Positions 42,402-52,495 are shown, numbered from the stretch's first letter. The stretch is DNA of 64,000 bases from DASRFA01 sp035651755 (GCA_035651755.1 DASRFA010000017.1:62001-126000); one strand, 5' to 3'. Notes: a model not told the origin generated them from the sequence alone. Numbers and translations are program-made.

Positions 42402-45395
42402 ATGCGCTTCCTTCAGCTGGTTCTTCGTCCGAAAGCTCCGGGGCCGCGGCCGCTCGTCGTCCTCGCGCTCGTTCTCGCCGCGATCCGTGCGTCGGCGGCG
42501 GTCGCCCTCGCGGCGAGCGACGCGGGCGACCCGACGCCCGCGTACTACCTCGTGCTGGAGCGGAACGCGGCGGGCGACGTGCACGTCGTCCACGGCGAGA
42601 TCGTTCAGCTCCAGGCTCCGCTCGTGTCCCTGTCCGACGAGCAGATCGCGGCGCGCCTCGCGAAGTCCGACCGCACCGCCGACCAGGTCGTGGTCGCGGT
42701 CCGCGACCCGGCGGGAGCGGTCGTCTTCCAGACCGTCGTCGACGTCCCGCGCTGGCTGCGCGGCGAGTTCCGGGCGCCGGGCGCCGTCGCCCCGGGCGAG
42801 TCGGACATCGAGGGACACATCCAGTCGCTCGATCCCGCCGCGTTCGTCGTTCGTGTTCCGGCGATCCCCGGCGGGGTGCTCTCGATCGGCAGCGGCGCGC
42901 GAACCAAGCCGACCGAGATCGATCTCGACCAGCTGAACGCGAGGGCGGCGGTCGTGCCCCGCGCCGCGCCGAAGCCGCTTCCGGGCTGGAGCAACGGCGA
43001 CCCGTCGAACCGCGTCGACGTCCTCATCCTCGGCGACGGCTACACGAGCGCCGAGCAGGCGAAGTTCGACAGCGACGCGATCGCGCTCGCGAACAGCTTC
43101 TTCGGAATCAGCCCGTACGACGAATACCGGCAATACGTGAACGTCACGTCGCTGTTCGTCGCGTCCGCGCAGTCGGGCGCGGATCAGCCGCCGTACTCGG
43201 CGACCTGCACCCAGAACGCGCGTGTCCAGACCTGCTGCGGCGACAAGAAGGCGGCGAAGCAACCCGCGAGGACCGTGAGCACGGCTTTCGACGCGACCTA
43301 TTGCTCGAACAACACGGAGCGGCTGCTCACGGTCGACGGCGCGAAGGTGATGACGGCCGCGGCTGCCTCCCCGGACCACGACGAGATCATGGTGATCGTC
43401 AACGCCACCCGCTACGGCGGGAGCGGTGGACCGCTCGTCGTCGTATCGGTGCACGATCAGGCCGTCGAGATCTCGCAGCACGAATACGGGCACACCTTCA
43501 CCCGGCTGGCCGACGAGTACACCGACCCGTTCCCGGGCTTCCCGGCCTGCAGCGACCGCGGGGCGACCCCGAACTGCGAGCCGAACGTCACCGATCAGAC
43601 GGTGCGCAACAGCATCAAGTGGGTGCGCTGGATCGCTCCCGCGACGGCGATTCCGACCGTCGCTGCGCCGGCCAACGCGACCGACGCCGGCCTGTGGCAG
43701 GGTGCGCGCTACAAGACGACGGGCATGTACCGGCAGGGCTTCGAGTGCCGGATGCGCGTGCTCTCGGGGCCGTTCTGCGACGTCGACAGCGAGGCCTACG
43801 CGCTTCGCCTCTACAAGGGTGGCTGGGGCGTCCCGGCCAAGGGGATCGACAACATCGAGCCCGGCACGGAAGTGCCGCCGCCGGGAAAGGTCACGGTACC
43901 CGCCAACACCAACCGAAAGTTCTCGGCGACGCTCCTCGGCCCGAACACCGGCAACGACCTCGCGGTCCGGTGGCTGCTCGACGGCGCGGTCGTGGCGCAC
44001 TCGCGGGCGGCGACGGGCGACACCACGTCGTACACGTTCTCGCGACCACCCGGGACGTACAAGCTGATCCTCAAGGTCACGGACGTCGGGCCGATCGTGC
44101 ACCCGCAATCGCGCTCGTCGATCACCAGCCATCGCACGTGGAAGATCACCGTCCCCGCCACGCCGACGCCGACACCGACGCGAACACCGACCCCCACTCC
44201 GACGCGGACCCCGACGCGGACACCGACACCCACGCCGACCCGGACGCCGACGCCGACCCCGACCCATACGCCGACACCCACGCCCGCGCCGACGGCCACG
44301 ACGCGCGGCACGGTGTCGCTCGGCGGCTTCTTCAGCCTGCAGGCGTTCGAGGGCGTCGGCTTCGAGAAGAACGTCGTCGCGAGCCTGGCGGGCACGCTGA
44401 ACGGTCAGACGGACGACGTCCCGACCCACTACACCGCCGAGATCGACTGGGAAGGAACGGGGACCTTCGAAGCGGGCGAGATCATCAAGACGGGGAGCGG
44501 CGTGCTGCGCGTCAAGGGCTCGCACGTCTACACGCAGCAGAAGACCTTCACCGTCAAGGTCAGGGCGACGCAAACGGCGACCGGAAGCATGGACACCGAA
44601 GAGACCGCGTCCGTCACCGTGTCGCTCATGCCGAGCGGGATCCCGGGCGCGCAGCCCCCGCCGCTGTCCTATCTACCGACGACCGACGTCACCGTGTCCG
44701 TCGGCGGCTTCTTCAGCCTGCAGTCGTTTGCCGGCGTCGGGTTCGAGAAGAACGTCGTCGCGACCTTCACCGGCACGCGCCTCGGGCAATCGGACGTGAA
44801 CATCGGGCACTACGACGCGCGCGTGAACTGGGGCGACAGCGACGAGTGGGACACCGCGACGATCGCGCGCGCGGCCAACAGCGGTCCCTTCCAGGTCAAG
44901 GGCACCCACGTCTATGCCGACCAGGGCACCTACCCCGTCGTCGTGTACGTGAACGGCGCCGACGGCACCTCGCTGGCCGCCGAAACGGCGTCCGTGACGG
45001 TCGCGCCGATGCCGAGCGGGATCGCCGGCACGCAGCCGGACGAGGTGACGAGCCCGCTCGCGCCGACCGACGTGACGGTCTCCGTGGGCGGCTTCTTCAA
45101 CCTCGACGTCACGGCGGGCGTCGGGTTCGAGGCCGAGCGCGTCGCGACCGTCCTCGGCACGCTCAACAACCTGAGCGACGCCGACGTGGGCCACTACCAC
45201 GCGCAGATCAACTGGGGGGACAGCGCCGACTGGGACCCGGGCCAGCTCCTCGCGGTGAACGGGACGATCGGCGTGTACGGATCACACACCTACCAGACGC
45301 AGGGGATGTACCCGATCGTCGTGTACGTGAACGGCGCCGACGGGACCTCCAAATCCGCAAACACCGCGCAAGCCACCGTGCATCCGCCGAATTGA
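42402..45395 (+). CDS. Secreted M64-type zinc metallopeptidase with Thr-Pro linker and three PKD-like repeats
   Basis: The product has 997 residues. A signal peptide runs to about residue 36. Residues 190-490 form an IgA-peptidase-M64-like catalytic domain: RVDVLILGDGYTSAEQ, then ISQHEYGHTFTRLADEY with zinc motif H360-E361-x2-H364. A low-complexity (TP)n/TPTR linker spans about residues 586-635 (44158-44310). Three repeats of about 120 residues follow, each starting V-S-x-GGFFxL and containing GHYxAxxNWGDS and a GxHxYxxQGxYPxxVYVNGADGTS motif, like PKD/Ig-fold repeats. It probably acts outside the cell on proteins. ATG 42402 has only a weak ribosome-binding site (CGGGG). Confidence 0.82.
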   Translation: MRFLQLVLRPKAPGPRPLVVLALVLAAIRASAAVALAASDAGDPTPAYYLVLERNAAGDVHVVHGEIVQLQAPLVSLSDEQIAARLAKSDRTADQVVVAVRDPAGAVVFQTVVDVPRWLRGEFRAPGAVAPGESDIEGHIQSLDPAAFVVRVPAIPGGVLSIGSGARTKPTEIDLDQLNARAAVVPRAAPKPLPGWSNGDPSNRVDVLILGDGYTSAEQAKFDSDAIALANSFFGISPYDEYRQYVNVTSLFVASAQSGADQPPYSATCTQNARVQTCCGDKKAAKQPARTVSTAFDATYCSNNTERLLTVDGAKVMTAAAASPDHDEIMVIVNATRYGGSGGPLVVVSVHDQAVEISQHEYGHTFTRLADEYTDPFPGFPACSDRGATPNCEPNVTDQTVRNSIKWVRWIAPATAIPTVAAPANATDAGLWQGARYKTTGMYRQGFECRMRVLSGPFCDVDSEAYALRLYKGGWGVPAKGIDNIEPGTEVPPPGKVTVPANTNRKFSATLLGPNTGNDLAVRWLLDGAVVAHSRAATGDTTSYTFSRPPGTYKLILKVTDVGPIVHPQSRSSITSHRTWKITVPATPTPTPTRTPTPTPTRTPTRTPTPTPTRTPTPTPTHTPTPTPAPTATTRGTVSLGGFFSLQAFEGVGFEKNVVASLAGTLNGQTDDVPTHYTAEIDWEGTGTFEAGEIIKTGSGVLRVKGSHVYTQQKTFTVKVRATQTATGSMDTEETASVTVSLMPSGIPGAQPPPLSYLPTTDVTVSVGGFFSLQSFAGVGFEKNVVATFTGTRLGQSDVNIGHYDARVNWGDSDEWDTATIARAANSGPFQVKGTHVYADQGTYPVVVYVNGADGTSLAAETASVTVAPMPSGIAGTQPDEVTSPLAPTDVTVSVGGFFNLDVTAGVGFEAERVATVLGTLNNLSDADVGHYHAQINWGDSADWDPGQLLAVNGTIGVYGSHTYQTQGMYPIVVYVNGADGTSKSANTAQATVHPPN

Positions 45396-45404
45396 TCGGA
45401 GAGA

Positions 45405-46124
45405 TCAGCGGGCCGTCGGAGCGCGCTTCGCCGGCCCGGATCCCGCGATCGAAGCGTCCGCGGTCCCACGCTGCACGCGCCGCACGCGGTGCCCGCTCGC
45501 CCACACGTCCTCGATCAGCCCGGGCGTCTCGTGGCCCACGAGACGCGCGACCGCGACGACGCCGCCCGATTCGCCGTCGACGTCGTGCGACCGCGCGCTC
45601 AGCACGCTCGCGAGCCGAACGCCGTGCTTGCGGCCGATCTCGAGCAGCTCCGCGATCACGTCCTCGTCCGGGTCCGCGTCGAAGCTGATGCGGATCCCGG
45701 GCTCCTCGGAACCCGTCACCTCGAGGAGCACGTCGAGAAGATCGCTCTCGGTGATGATCCCGGCCAGGCGGCCGGCCGCGACCACGGGGAGCGCCCCGAT
45801 GCGCGCGCGCCGAAGGAGGCGCGCCGCCGTCTCGACCGGCGTGTCCGGCGTCACGGTCACGAGCCGGCGCGCCATGATGCTCGCGACCGGCACGTCGGCG
45901 GCGCTCGGCCACGCCATGACCGTGAGGGGGTTCATGTCGGCCGGGCACGCGCGCCAGACGTCGTGCGTCGACACGATGCCGACGAGCGATCGCCCGGCGC
46001 TTCCCGCCGCCGTGACGGGAAGCCGACGCACCCGGCGCATCGCCATGACGCGCGCCGCCTGCGAGACGCGCGTCTCCGGCTCGACGGTCACCGGGTCGCG
46101 GGTCATCCACATCGCGACTTCCAT
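45405..46124 (-). CDS. CBS-pair domain protein with ACT-like C-terminus
   Basis: The product has 239 residues from ATG 46124; ATG 46112 is an alternative. Two CBS motifs: MTRDPVTVEPETRVSQAARVM ending GIVSTHDVW, and MARRLVTVTPDTPVETAARLL ending GIITESDLLDVLLEV. A later segment (GIRISFDADPDEDVIAELLE) looks ACT-like. Such proteins sense adenine nucleotides or SAM and regulate partners. The target is not evident. It is convergent with the metallopeptidase, 9 bp apart. Confidence 0.8.
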   Translation of the reverse strand: MEVAMWMTRDPVTVEPETRVSQAARVMAMRRVRRLPVTAAGSAGRSLVGIVSTHDVWRACPADMNPLTVMAWPSAADVPVASIMARRLVTVTPDTPVETAARLLRRARIGALPVVAAGRLAGIITESDLLDVLLEVTGSEEPGIRISFDADPDEDVIAELLEIGRKHGVRLASVLSARSHDVDGESGGVVAVARLVGHETPGLIEDVWASGHRVRRVQRGTADASIAGSGPAKRAPTAR

Positions 46125-46279
46125 GAGGTGGTTCCCGGGCGAAGCATCGACGCTTCGCGGCGCGCCGTTTAGGACGCTGCCCGATCCCCTTGACCGCGGG
46201 GCCATTTCGGTCGAAAACGTGCTTCTCCGAAACGGCAATTCACGTTCTCAAATTGTTCTCGAGCGATGGAGGCGTCCGC

Positions 46280-47596
46280 ATGAGCGCGCTGATTCGGATC
46301 CTCGCTACGGTGGCCGTCCTCGGGCTGGTCGCGGCCGCGCCCGCTCGCGCGGGTAGCGAGCAGCCGGGCGGCTGGCTCGACCAGAGCACGAGCTCCCAAG
46401 CCCGCGATCTCCTGCCGACCGAGTTCCTCGGCCGCTATCAGCGCGGCGAGTGGAAGCACGAGATCGTCACGCCGAGGCCAGACGTCCTCCTCGTGGACCC
46501 GGAATGGGTCGCTGCGGGCAAGGAGAACGAGGGGAAGTTCCGGCTCGACGAGAACGGCTCGATCCGCCGGGCGGACAACGGCGAAGAGCCGACCTGGATC
46601 TACGGCACGCCGTTCCCGACCATCGATCCCAAGGATCCGCAGGCGGCGACCAAGATGGTCTGGAACTACTACTACAACTACTGGACGCTCGGGAACAATC
46701 TCACGAACGTCCGGCTCATCTGGGTGTCGCACGCGGGCGCGGACCGCGAGGCGGCGAATACCGTCTACCAAAAGTTCTGGGACGGGCAGAAGCCGCACCG
46801 GACGCCGCGCGAGAATCCGATGAACCTCCTCTACCAGCAGTTCGTGAGCACCGACGCGCCGGCCGACCTGCAGGGGATCAACACCCTCAACTGGCGCTAC
46901 CGCGACACGCGCCGCGACTCGACGTGGTCCTATGTGCCTGCGCTTCGCCGCGTTCGCCAGGTGACGCCCACGAATCGCGCCGACGGCTTTCTCGGCAGCG
47001 ACATGTCGCAGGACGACGGCGGCTACTTCGACCCGAAGCCCGAGGACTTCACCTTCAAGCTGATCGGGGAAGGCGAGCAGCTGTTCGCGTTCGACCGCGC
47101 CGCGGCCCTGGAGAACGCGGATGACTTGCAGCGGTTGCCCGGAGGAGGATGGCGGGTCGCCTACGCGCCGACGCCGCGCTTCAACTTCCAGAAGCCGGGC
47201 TTCGACGCGACGAAGGACCTGGCCTGGGCGCCGGTCAGCGATCGCACGGTGCTCGTCAGGCGTCCCGTGTGGATCGTGGAGGCGACCCCGAAGGACCGCT
47301 TCTACATCTACGGGAAGATCCTGCTCCGTTTCGACAAGGAGGACTTCACCGGCTTCGGGTCCTACACGTCGAAGTACGACTGGCAGGGAACATTGCTGAA
47401 CTCGTACCTATCGGGCGGACGCGGCGGCTGGCACAAGAAGGACGGCGACTCCCGGCAATACTCGGCGCAGCAGTTCACGATGGCGCAGAACTGGCGACTG
47501 GATCGGGCGACCGTGAGCGCTGCGCAGACCACGGACACGCTCATCGACTTCCCCGAGCGGCAATTCGAGACCGAGGTGATCTCGCACGGCAAGTGA
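46280..47596 (+). CDS. DUF1329 outer-membrane lipoprotein-sorting-type protein
   Basis: The product has 438 residues. ATG 46280 follows GGAGG. Signal peptide ILATVAVLGLVAAAPARA. Mature blocks include GWLDQSTSSQARDLLPTEFL, WIYGTPFPTIDPKDPQAATK, NTLNWRYRDTRRDSTWSYVP, RRVRQVTPTNRADGFLGSDM and RPVWIVEATPKDRFYIYGKI, all typical of DUF1329. Proteins of this family, fused to LolA/LolB-like folds, often flank hydrophobic-substrate catabolic genes, as here. Confidence 0.88.
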   Translation: MSALIRILATVAVLGLVAAAPARAGSEQPGGWLDQSTSSQARDLLPTEFLGRYQRGEWKHEIVTPRPDVLLVDPEWVAAGKENEGKFRLDENGSIRRADNGEEPTWIYGTPFPTIDPKDPQAATKMVWNYYYNYWTLGNNLTNVRLIWVSHAGADREAANTVYQKFWDGQKPHRTPRENPMNLLYQQFVSTDAPADLQGINTLNWRYRDTRRDSTWSYVPALRRVRQVTPTNRADGFLGSDMSQDDGGYFDPKPEDFTFKLIGEGEQLFAFDRAAALENADDLQRLPGGGWRVAYAPTPRFNFQKPGFDATKDLAWAPVSDRTVLVRRPVWIVEATPKDRFYIYGKILLRFDKEDFTGFGSYTSKYDWQGTLLNSYLSGGRGGWHKKDGDSRQYSAQQFTMAQNWRLDRATVSAAQTTDTLIDFPERQFETEVISHGK

Positions 47597-47608
47597 GCCG
47601 GCGCGCGC

Positions 47609-48856
47609 CTACGAGCGGCGCCGGAAGCGCATCGGCACGCGGTTCAGACCGCGGATGATGAAGGTCTCGGCGTAGGACAGTTTCTCCGGGTCGACCAGCC
47701 GGAAGTCGTCGAGGCGCGCGAGGAGCCGCGCGAAGCTGATGCGCGCTTCGGCGCGGGCGAGGCTCGCGCCGGGACAGAAGTGCTCGCCGTGGCCGAAGGC
47801 GATGTTGCGGCGCGCGTTCGCGCGTCTCGGATCGAAGCGATCGGGGTCTTCGAAGACTCGCGGATCGCGGTTCGCAGCGCCGATCACCGCCATCACGATC
47901 GATCCCGCCGGGATGTCGACGCCCGCGAGCTTCGTGTCGCAGAGGGCCAGGCGAAAGGAGCCCTTGATCGGACCCTCGAGGCGCAGGCACTCCTCGACGA
48001 AGTTCGGGATCGCGCCGGGATCGCGGCGAAGCTCGTCGGCGAGCGCGGGCTGCTCGCAGAGGAATCGCATCCCCGCGCAGAGAAGACGGGCCGTCGTCTC
48101 CTGACCCGCGGCGAAGAGAATCGCGGCGAGGCGCACGACGTCCATGACGTCGGGTAGCTCGCCGTCGGGAAACCGCACGCCCGCGAGCCGGCTCAGCACG
48201 TCGTCGCGCGGCGCGGCGCGGCGCGCCTCGATGTAGCGCGTGAAGTAGGGATGGAGGTTCTCGAACACCCGGTCGGCGACGTGCCGGCCTTCGGGATCAC
48301 CGACGTTGCCCTCCTGCCCTCCGAGCCAGCCGCGGAACGTGTGATGGTCTTCGCGCGGAACCCCGAGCAGGTCGGCGACCACGAGCAGGGTGAAGGGTCT
48401 CGCGTAGGCCTCGGAGAACTCGATCTGCCCGCGATCGGCGAACTCGTCGATCAGCCCCTCGGCGAGGCTCGCCATGAACTCTTCGTTCTCCTTCAACCGG
48501 CTGGGCGTGAAGAGCTTACCGATCAGCGCGCGATGCCGCGTGTGCTTGGGCGGATCGAGAGAGGTGATCTCCTCGGCCATCGGGACCTCGTGACGGCGAC
48601 GCTCGATGACCTCCGGCCAGCTCTCGCCCTCCTCGGGTCGCGGGAGATCGATCAGCGGACCGAGCGGTCCCACGATGGCCGAGAATCGTTCGTGATCGGT
48701 GTAGATCTCCGCGATGTCGTCGATCCGGGAGAGCATGAAGACGCCCTTGTGCGGCTCGCGCATCACGGGACCGCGCTCGTGCAGCGCGCGGTAGTACGGC
48801 AGCGGATCCTGGAGGATCTCGGGGTCGGTGAAGAAGTCGCGCTCGAGGACGCTCAT
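47609..48856 (-). CDS. Cytochrome P450
   Basis: The product has 415 residues. I-helix AGQETTAR, ExxR in EECLR and haem loop FGHGEHFCPGASLARAE with Cys361. It is a soluble bacterial class I P450, needing ferredoxin and reductase that are not in this window. ATG 48856 overlaps the amidohydrolase stop, so the two are coupled behind TetR. It probably hydroxylates a hydrophobic acid or terpenoid-like compound; this is inferred from neighbours. Confidence 0.92.
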   Translation of the reverse strand: MSVLERDFFTDPEILQDPLPYYRALHERGPVMREPHKGVFMLSRIDDIAEIYTDHERFSAIVGPLGPLIDLPRPEEGESWPEVIERRRHEVPMAEEITSLDPPKHTRHRALIGKLFTPSRLKENEEFMASLAEGLIDEFADRGQIEFSEAYARPFTLLVVADLLGVPREDHHTFRGWLGGQEGNVGDPEGRHVADRVFENLHPYFTRYIEARRAAPRDDVLSRLAGVRFPDGELPDVMDVVRLAAILFAAGQETTARLLCAGMRFLCEQPALADELRRDPGAIPNFVEECLRLEGPIKGSFRLALCDTKLAGVDIPAGSIVMAVIGAANRDPRVFEDPDRFDPRRANARRNIAFGHGEHFCPGASLARAEARISFARLLARLDDFRLVDPEKLSYAETFIIRGLNRVPMRFRRRS

Positions 48857-50196
48857 CGCGCCGCTCCTGCGCCGCTGTCGAACGGCGTCGAGAGCGCGTG
48901 CGCCATCTGCTTCATGATGTCGCCGATCGTCGCGTAGCCCCTGGCGTAGTCGGACGGCTGCTTGCCGCCGCCGCCGACGCGCGGCGTGAGGTCGACATCC
49001 GTCGCCCGGGCGCGCAGGGCTCCGACCGCGCACTGCTCCTTCGGGATGTGCGCGAAGGGGTCGTACCGGAAGTGACGGGCGGCGTTCCGCCAGGTGATCC
49101 CGTGGATCTCGTCGTCGGACAAGCCGTCCAGCGACGGCCACAGCTTCTCGGGCGCCTCCGGCCAGGTCGAGTCCGAGTGCGGGTAGTCGCACTCCCACGT
49201 GATGTTGTCGATCCCGATCAGGTCGCGGTTCCGCACGCCGGCGGCGTCGTCGATGAAGCAGGTGACGACGTGCTCGCGGAAGACGTCGCTCGGCCCCTTC
49301 CCGCCGGGAAACCGATACAGCGTCCAGCGGTGATGGTGCTGATGGACGTAGTCGATGCGCTCGAGGAAGTACGGGATCCATCCGATCCCGCCCTCGGAGA
49401 GGGCGACCTTGACCCCCGGGAACTTCGTGAAGACCTCGGAGAAGACGAGCTCGGTGGCGCAGTTGAACAGCGTGATCGGCGTGCCGGCGATCATGATCTC
49501 CACCGGCGCGTTCACGTCCTGCATGTTGAGACGCGTGCCGGAGCCGATGTGGATGCAGACGATCGTGCCTTCGTCCGAGCAGGCCTTCCAGAACGGATCC
49601 CAGTGCGCGTCGTGCAGGCTCGGGTAGCCGAGGGCGCCGGGGTTGTCGGCAAACGTGATCGCGTGGCAGCCCTTGCGGGCGACACGCCGGACCTCGCGAG
49701 CCATCTCCTCGGGATCCCAGATGGGCGGAATCGCGAGCGGGATGAATCGCCCGGGGTGCCGGCCGCACCAGTCGTCGACGTGCCAGTCGTTGTAGGCGCG
49801 CAGCATCGCGATCGCGAGATCGCTGTCGCCCGATGCCGCCTGGCGGCCGAAGAGCTCGCCGACGAAGCCGGGCACCGTCGGGAAGCAGAGGGAGCCCAGC
49901 ACGCCGTTGGCGTTCATGTCGTCGATGCGCGCGTCGACGTCGTAGCAGCCCGGCCGTAGCTGCGAGAGCGCGGTCGGCTCCACGCCGTACTCCTCGGGAG
50001 GGCGGCCCGCGACCGCGTTCAGCCCGACGTTCGGGATCTGCTGGCCCGCGAACACCCACACGTTCGTGCCGTCGTCCTTCGTGACGAAGCGCGGCGCGCG
50101 GTCCTTCCACTTCTCCGACAGATGGCGCTCCCACATGTCGGGCGGCTCGCAGACGTGGTCGTCGACGCTCACCAGGATCATGTCGTTCATCTGCAT
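48853..50196 (-). CDS. Amidohydrolase family (ACMSD/decarboxylase-like) metal enzyme
   Basis: The product has 447 residues from ATG 50196 with GAGGAGAG upstream. It starts VSVDDHVCEPPDMW (HxxE variant of the metal site), with later IDYVHQHHHRWTLYRFPGG, WECDYPHSDSTWPE (Asp/His of the TIM barrel) and NAARHFRYDPF. This subfamily (amidohydrolase 2) includes decarboxylases and hydrolases common in steroid- and aromatic-degrading bacteria. It overlaps tetR at its start by 10 nt and the P450 at its end by 4 nt. Confidence 0.85.
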   Translation of the reverse strand: MQMNDMILVSVDDHVCEPPDMWERHLSEKWKDRAPRFVTKDDGTNVWVFAGQQIPNVGLNAVAGRPPEEYGVEPTALSQLRPGCYDVDARIDDMNANGVLGSLCFPTVPGFVGELFGRQAASGDSDLAIAMLRAYNDWHVDDWCGRHPGRFIPLAIPPIWDPEEMAREVRRVARKGCHAITFADNPGALGYPSLHDAHWDPFWKACSDEGTIVCIHIGSGTRLNMQDVNAPVEIMIAGTPITLFNCATELVFSEVFTKFPGVKVALSEGGIGWIPYFLERIDYVHQHHHRWTLYRFPGGKGPSDVFREHVVTCFIDDAAGVRNRDLIGIDNITWECDYPHSDSTWPEAPEKLWPSLDGLSDDEIHGITWRNAARHFRYDPFAHIPKEQCAVGALRARATDVDLTPRVGGGGKQPSDYARGYATIGDIMKQMAHALSTPFDSGAGAAR

Positions 50197-50837
50197 GGCC
50201 GGCTCTCCTCGATCCCGAGCATCGTGCGCGCGACGAGCAGGATCTCTCGCTTGTGCTTCTCGAGCTCTCTGGCGCTCGAAGGATGGAGCCCGGCATGTGC
50301 CGTGAGCCACGGCATCGCGGCGAAGTGGAACACGCCGACGCCGCCCATCAGGCTCATGAACCGATAGGGCTCGATGATCGGCTTCATCTCGCCGCAGGCG
50401 ACGCCCTCCTCGATGACCTCCCGGAGCCACTCGACCGCGGTCTCGGCGCGAACGAATTGCGAGACGACGCCGGGCTGCGCCGTGGCCGCCTCGCGCAGGA
50501 TCAGCCGCGCGACGCTCGGGCGCCGTGCCACGTATTCGACCCACGCGACGAGCGATGCCTCGATCCGCTCGGCCGGGCTGCCGTCGGTCGGCAAGGCGGC
50601 CGTCCAGTCGCCGAAGACCTCGTCGAGCACGGCCGCATAGAGCTCGTGCTTGTCCGGGAAGTAGTAGAAGATCGCGGCGCGCCGGATGCCGACCTCCGTC
50701 GCGATGTCGTCGAGCCGCGTCGCCTCGAAGCCGCGCTCGGCGAAGTGCCGCTCGGCCGCGGCCACGATCTCGGCGCGAGTTTGAAGGCCATGGCTCCGGT
50801 GGCGAACCGGCCTGGGCGCGGCGGAGCGAGGCTGCAT
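50187..50837 (-). CDS. TetR-family regulator of the catabolic cluster
   Basis: The product has 216 residues from ATG 50837. The N-terminal HTH has GLQTRAEIVAAAERHFAERGFEATRLDDIATEVGI and FYYFPDKHELYAAV, the TetR signature. The C-terminal ligand domain is specific to an unknown effector. First gene of the leftward tetR-amidohydrolase-P450 operon and 50 bp from the rightward ligase, so it probably represses both from the shared region. Confidence 0.9.
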   Translation of the reverse strand: MQPRSAAPRPVRHRSHGLQTRAEIVAAAERHFAERGFEATRLDDIATEVGIRRAAIFYYFPDKHELYAAVLDEVFGDWTAALPTDGSPAERIEASLVAWVEYVARRPSVARLILREAATAQPGVVSQFVRAETAVEWLREVIEEGVACGEMKPIIEPYRFMSLMGGVGVFHFAAMPWLTAHAGLHPSSARELEKHKREILLVARTMLGIEESRPCR

Positions 50838-50887
50838 GGGCGGTTTTCGCTTTATACTGGCGCGTAAGTAGAATATGCAACCGCCGG
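50838..50887. promoter_or_regulatory. Divergent promoter/operator region between tetR and ligase
   Basis: Only 50 bp long. On the + strand TATACT (50853-50858) is a good -10 hexamer, the best in this part of the window. On the - strand TATTCT (50869-50874) could be the -10 of tetR. Both overlap in the same short interval, an arrangement in which one bound repressor could block both directions. No perfect TetR palindrome is obvious. Confidence 0.5.
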
Positions 50888-52495
50888 GTGGACCTCTCCG
50901 AGACGATCCCGTCGGCCGTCGAGGACAGCATCGCCGCGCGACGCGACGCCGAGGCGGTCGTCGAGCCCGAGCGACGCGTGACCTACGCGGCACTCGGCGA
51001 GCGCGTGGCCGTCGCGACCCGCGCGATGATCGCGGCCGGCGTGCAGGCCGGCGATCGCGTCGCGATCTGGGCGCCCAACGGGCTCGGATGGATCGTCTCT
51101 GCCCTCGGCGCGCTCTCCGCGGGAGCCGCGATCGTTCCGGTCAATACACGATTCAAGGGCGAGGAGGCGTCGTACGTCCTCGCGGCCTCGAAGGCGACGC
51201 TGCTCGTCACGACGGTCGGCTTCCTCGACACCGACACCGTCGGCATGCTCGCGGCCGCCTCCGGGACGCCGCTTCCGCACCTGCGCCGGATTGCACTTCT
51301 CGAGGGCTCCGGCGCCGTCCGGCGAGCCCCGGAGGATACCGACGTCGATCGCTGGGACGCGTTCGCCGCCGGAGCCGAGCGAGTGTCCGCAGCGGAAGCG
51401 GCGGAGCGACGCCGAAGCGTGCGGCCGACGGATGCGGCCGACGTGCTCTTCACGTCGGGCACCACCGGACGACCGAAAGGGGTCGTGATGACGCACGGCC
51501 AGACCGTGCGGCACTCCCGCGAGTGGTACGCGTTCGCCGGGCTCCGGCCCGACGACCGTTACCTCATCGTCAATCCCTTCTTCCACATGTTCGGGTTCAA
51601 GGCGGGCTGGCTGGCGAGCCTCCTCACGGGCGCCGCGATCGTGCCGGTTCCGGTGTTCGACGTGCACGCGGTGCTGTCGCTCGTCGAGCGCGAGCGGATC
51701 ACGGTGCTACCCGGGGCGCCGACCGTCTACCGGTCGATCCTCGACCATCCGGAGCGCGACGCGTTCGACCTGCAGAGCTTGCGGCTCGCCGTGACCGGAG
51801 CCGCCGACATCCCCGTCGCCCTCATCGAGGAGATGCGCGCGAAGCTTCCCTTCCGAACCATCGTCACCGGCTACGGTCTCACCGAGGCCGGCACCGTGAC
51901 CGGCACCCGGCCCGACGACGACGCGGCGACGATCGCGACCACCGCCGGCCGAGCGTTGCCCGGCCTCGAGGTCATCGTCGCCGACGGAGACGGGCAGGAG
52001 GTCGAGCGCGGCGCCACGGGCGAGCTGCTCGTCCGCGGCGACGGCGTGATGCAGCGGTATCTCGACGATCCGGAGGCGACGTCCGCCGCGATCGACGAGC
52101 GCGGCTTCCTCCACACCGGCGACCTCGCGACGATGGACGACCGCGGCTACGTTCGCATCGTCGGGCGATCGAAGGACATGCTCATCGTCGGCGGCTTCAA
52201 CGTCTACCCCGCCGAGGTCGAGAACGCGCTCCTGGCCCACGAGGCAATCGTCCAGGCGGCGGTCGTCGGCGTGCCCGACGCGCGGATGGGCGAAGTGGCG
52301 ATGGCGTACGTCGTTCCGGCCCCGGGACGATCGGTCGATCGTGCGGCGATCATCGCCTGGGCCCGCGAGCGGCTCGCCAATTACAAGGTTCCGCGACACG
52401 TCGTCGCGGTCTCGGCGCTGCCGACGAACGCGACGGGAAAGATCCTGAAGGAAGAGCTCCGCGCTCGCGCGCCGGCCGACCTGGCGGGCTCGTGA
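50888..52495 (+). CDS. AMP-dependent acyl-CoA ligase
   Basis: The product has 535 residues from GTG 50888. P-loop/AMP motif LFTSGTTGRPKGVVMTHG, then PFFHMFGFKAGW, VTGYGLTEAGT, LHTGDLATMDDRGYVRIVGR and the catalytic Lys motif in LPTNATGKILKEELR. It activates a carboxylic acid as its CoA ester, a likely first step in the pathway that feeds the acyl-CoA dehydrogenase at 62975. The substrate is unknown. Confidence 0.92.
   Translation: MDLSETIPSAVEDSIAARRDAEAVVEPERRVTYAALGERVAVATRAMIAAGVQAGDRVAIWAPNGLGWIVSALGALSAGAAIVPVNTRFKGEEASYVLAASKATLLVTTVGFLDTDTVGMLAAASGTPLPHLRRIALLEGSGAVRRAPEDTDVDRWDAFAAGAERVSAAEAAERRRSVRPTDAADVLFTSGTTGRPKGVVMTHGQTVRHSREWYAFAGLRPDDRYLIVNPFFHMFGFKAGWLASLLTGAAIVPVPVFDVHAVLSLVERERITVLPGAPTVYRSILDHPERDAFDLQSLRLAVTGAADIPVALIEEMRAKLPFRTIVTGYGLTEAGTVTGTRPDDDAATIATTAGRALPGLEVIVADGDGQEVERGATGELLVRGDGVMQRYLDDPEATSAAIDERGFLHTGDLATMDDRGYVRIVGRSKDMLIVGGFNVYPAEVENALLAHEAIVQAAVVGVPDARMGEVAMAYVVPAPGRSVDRAAIIAWARERLANYKVPRHVVAVSALPTNATGKILKEELRARAPADLAGS

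Noticed and set aside
44158..44310. Minisatellite-like GACGCC/ACACCG repeats
   Set aside because: They encode an in-frame Thr-Pro linker; the codons vary, as expected for a protein linker.
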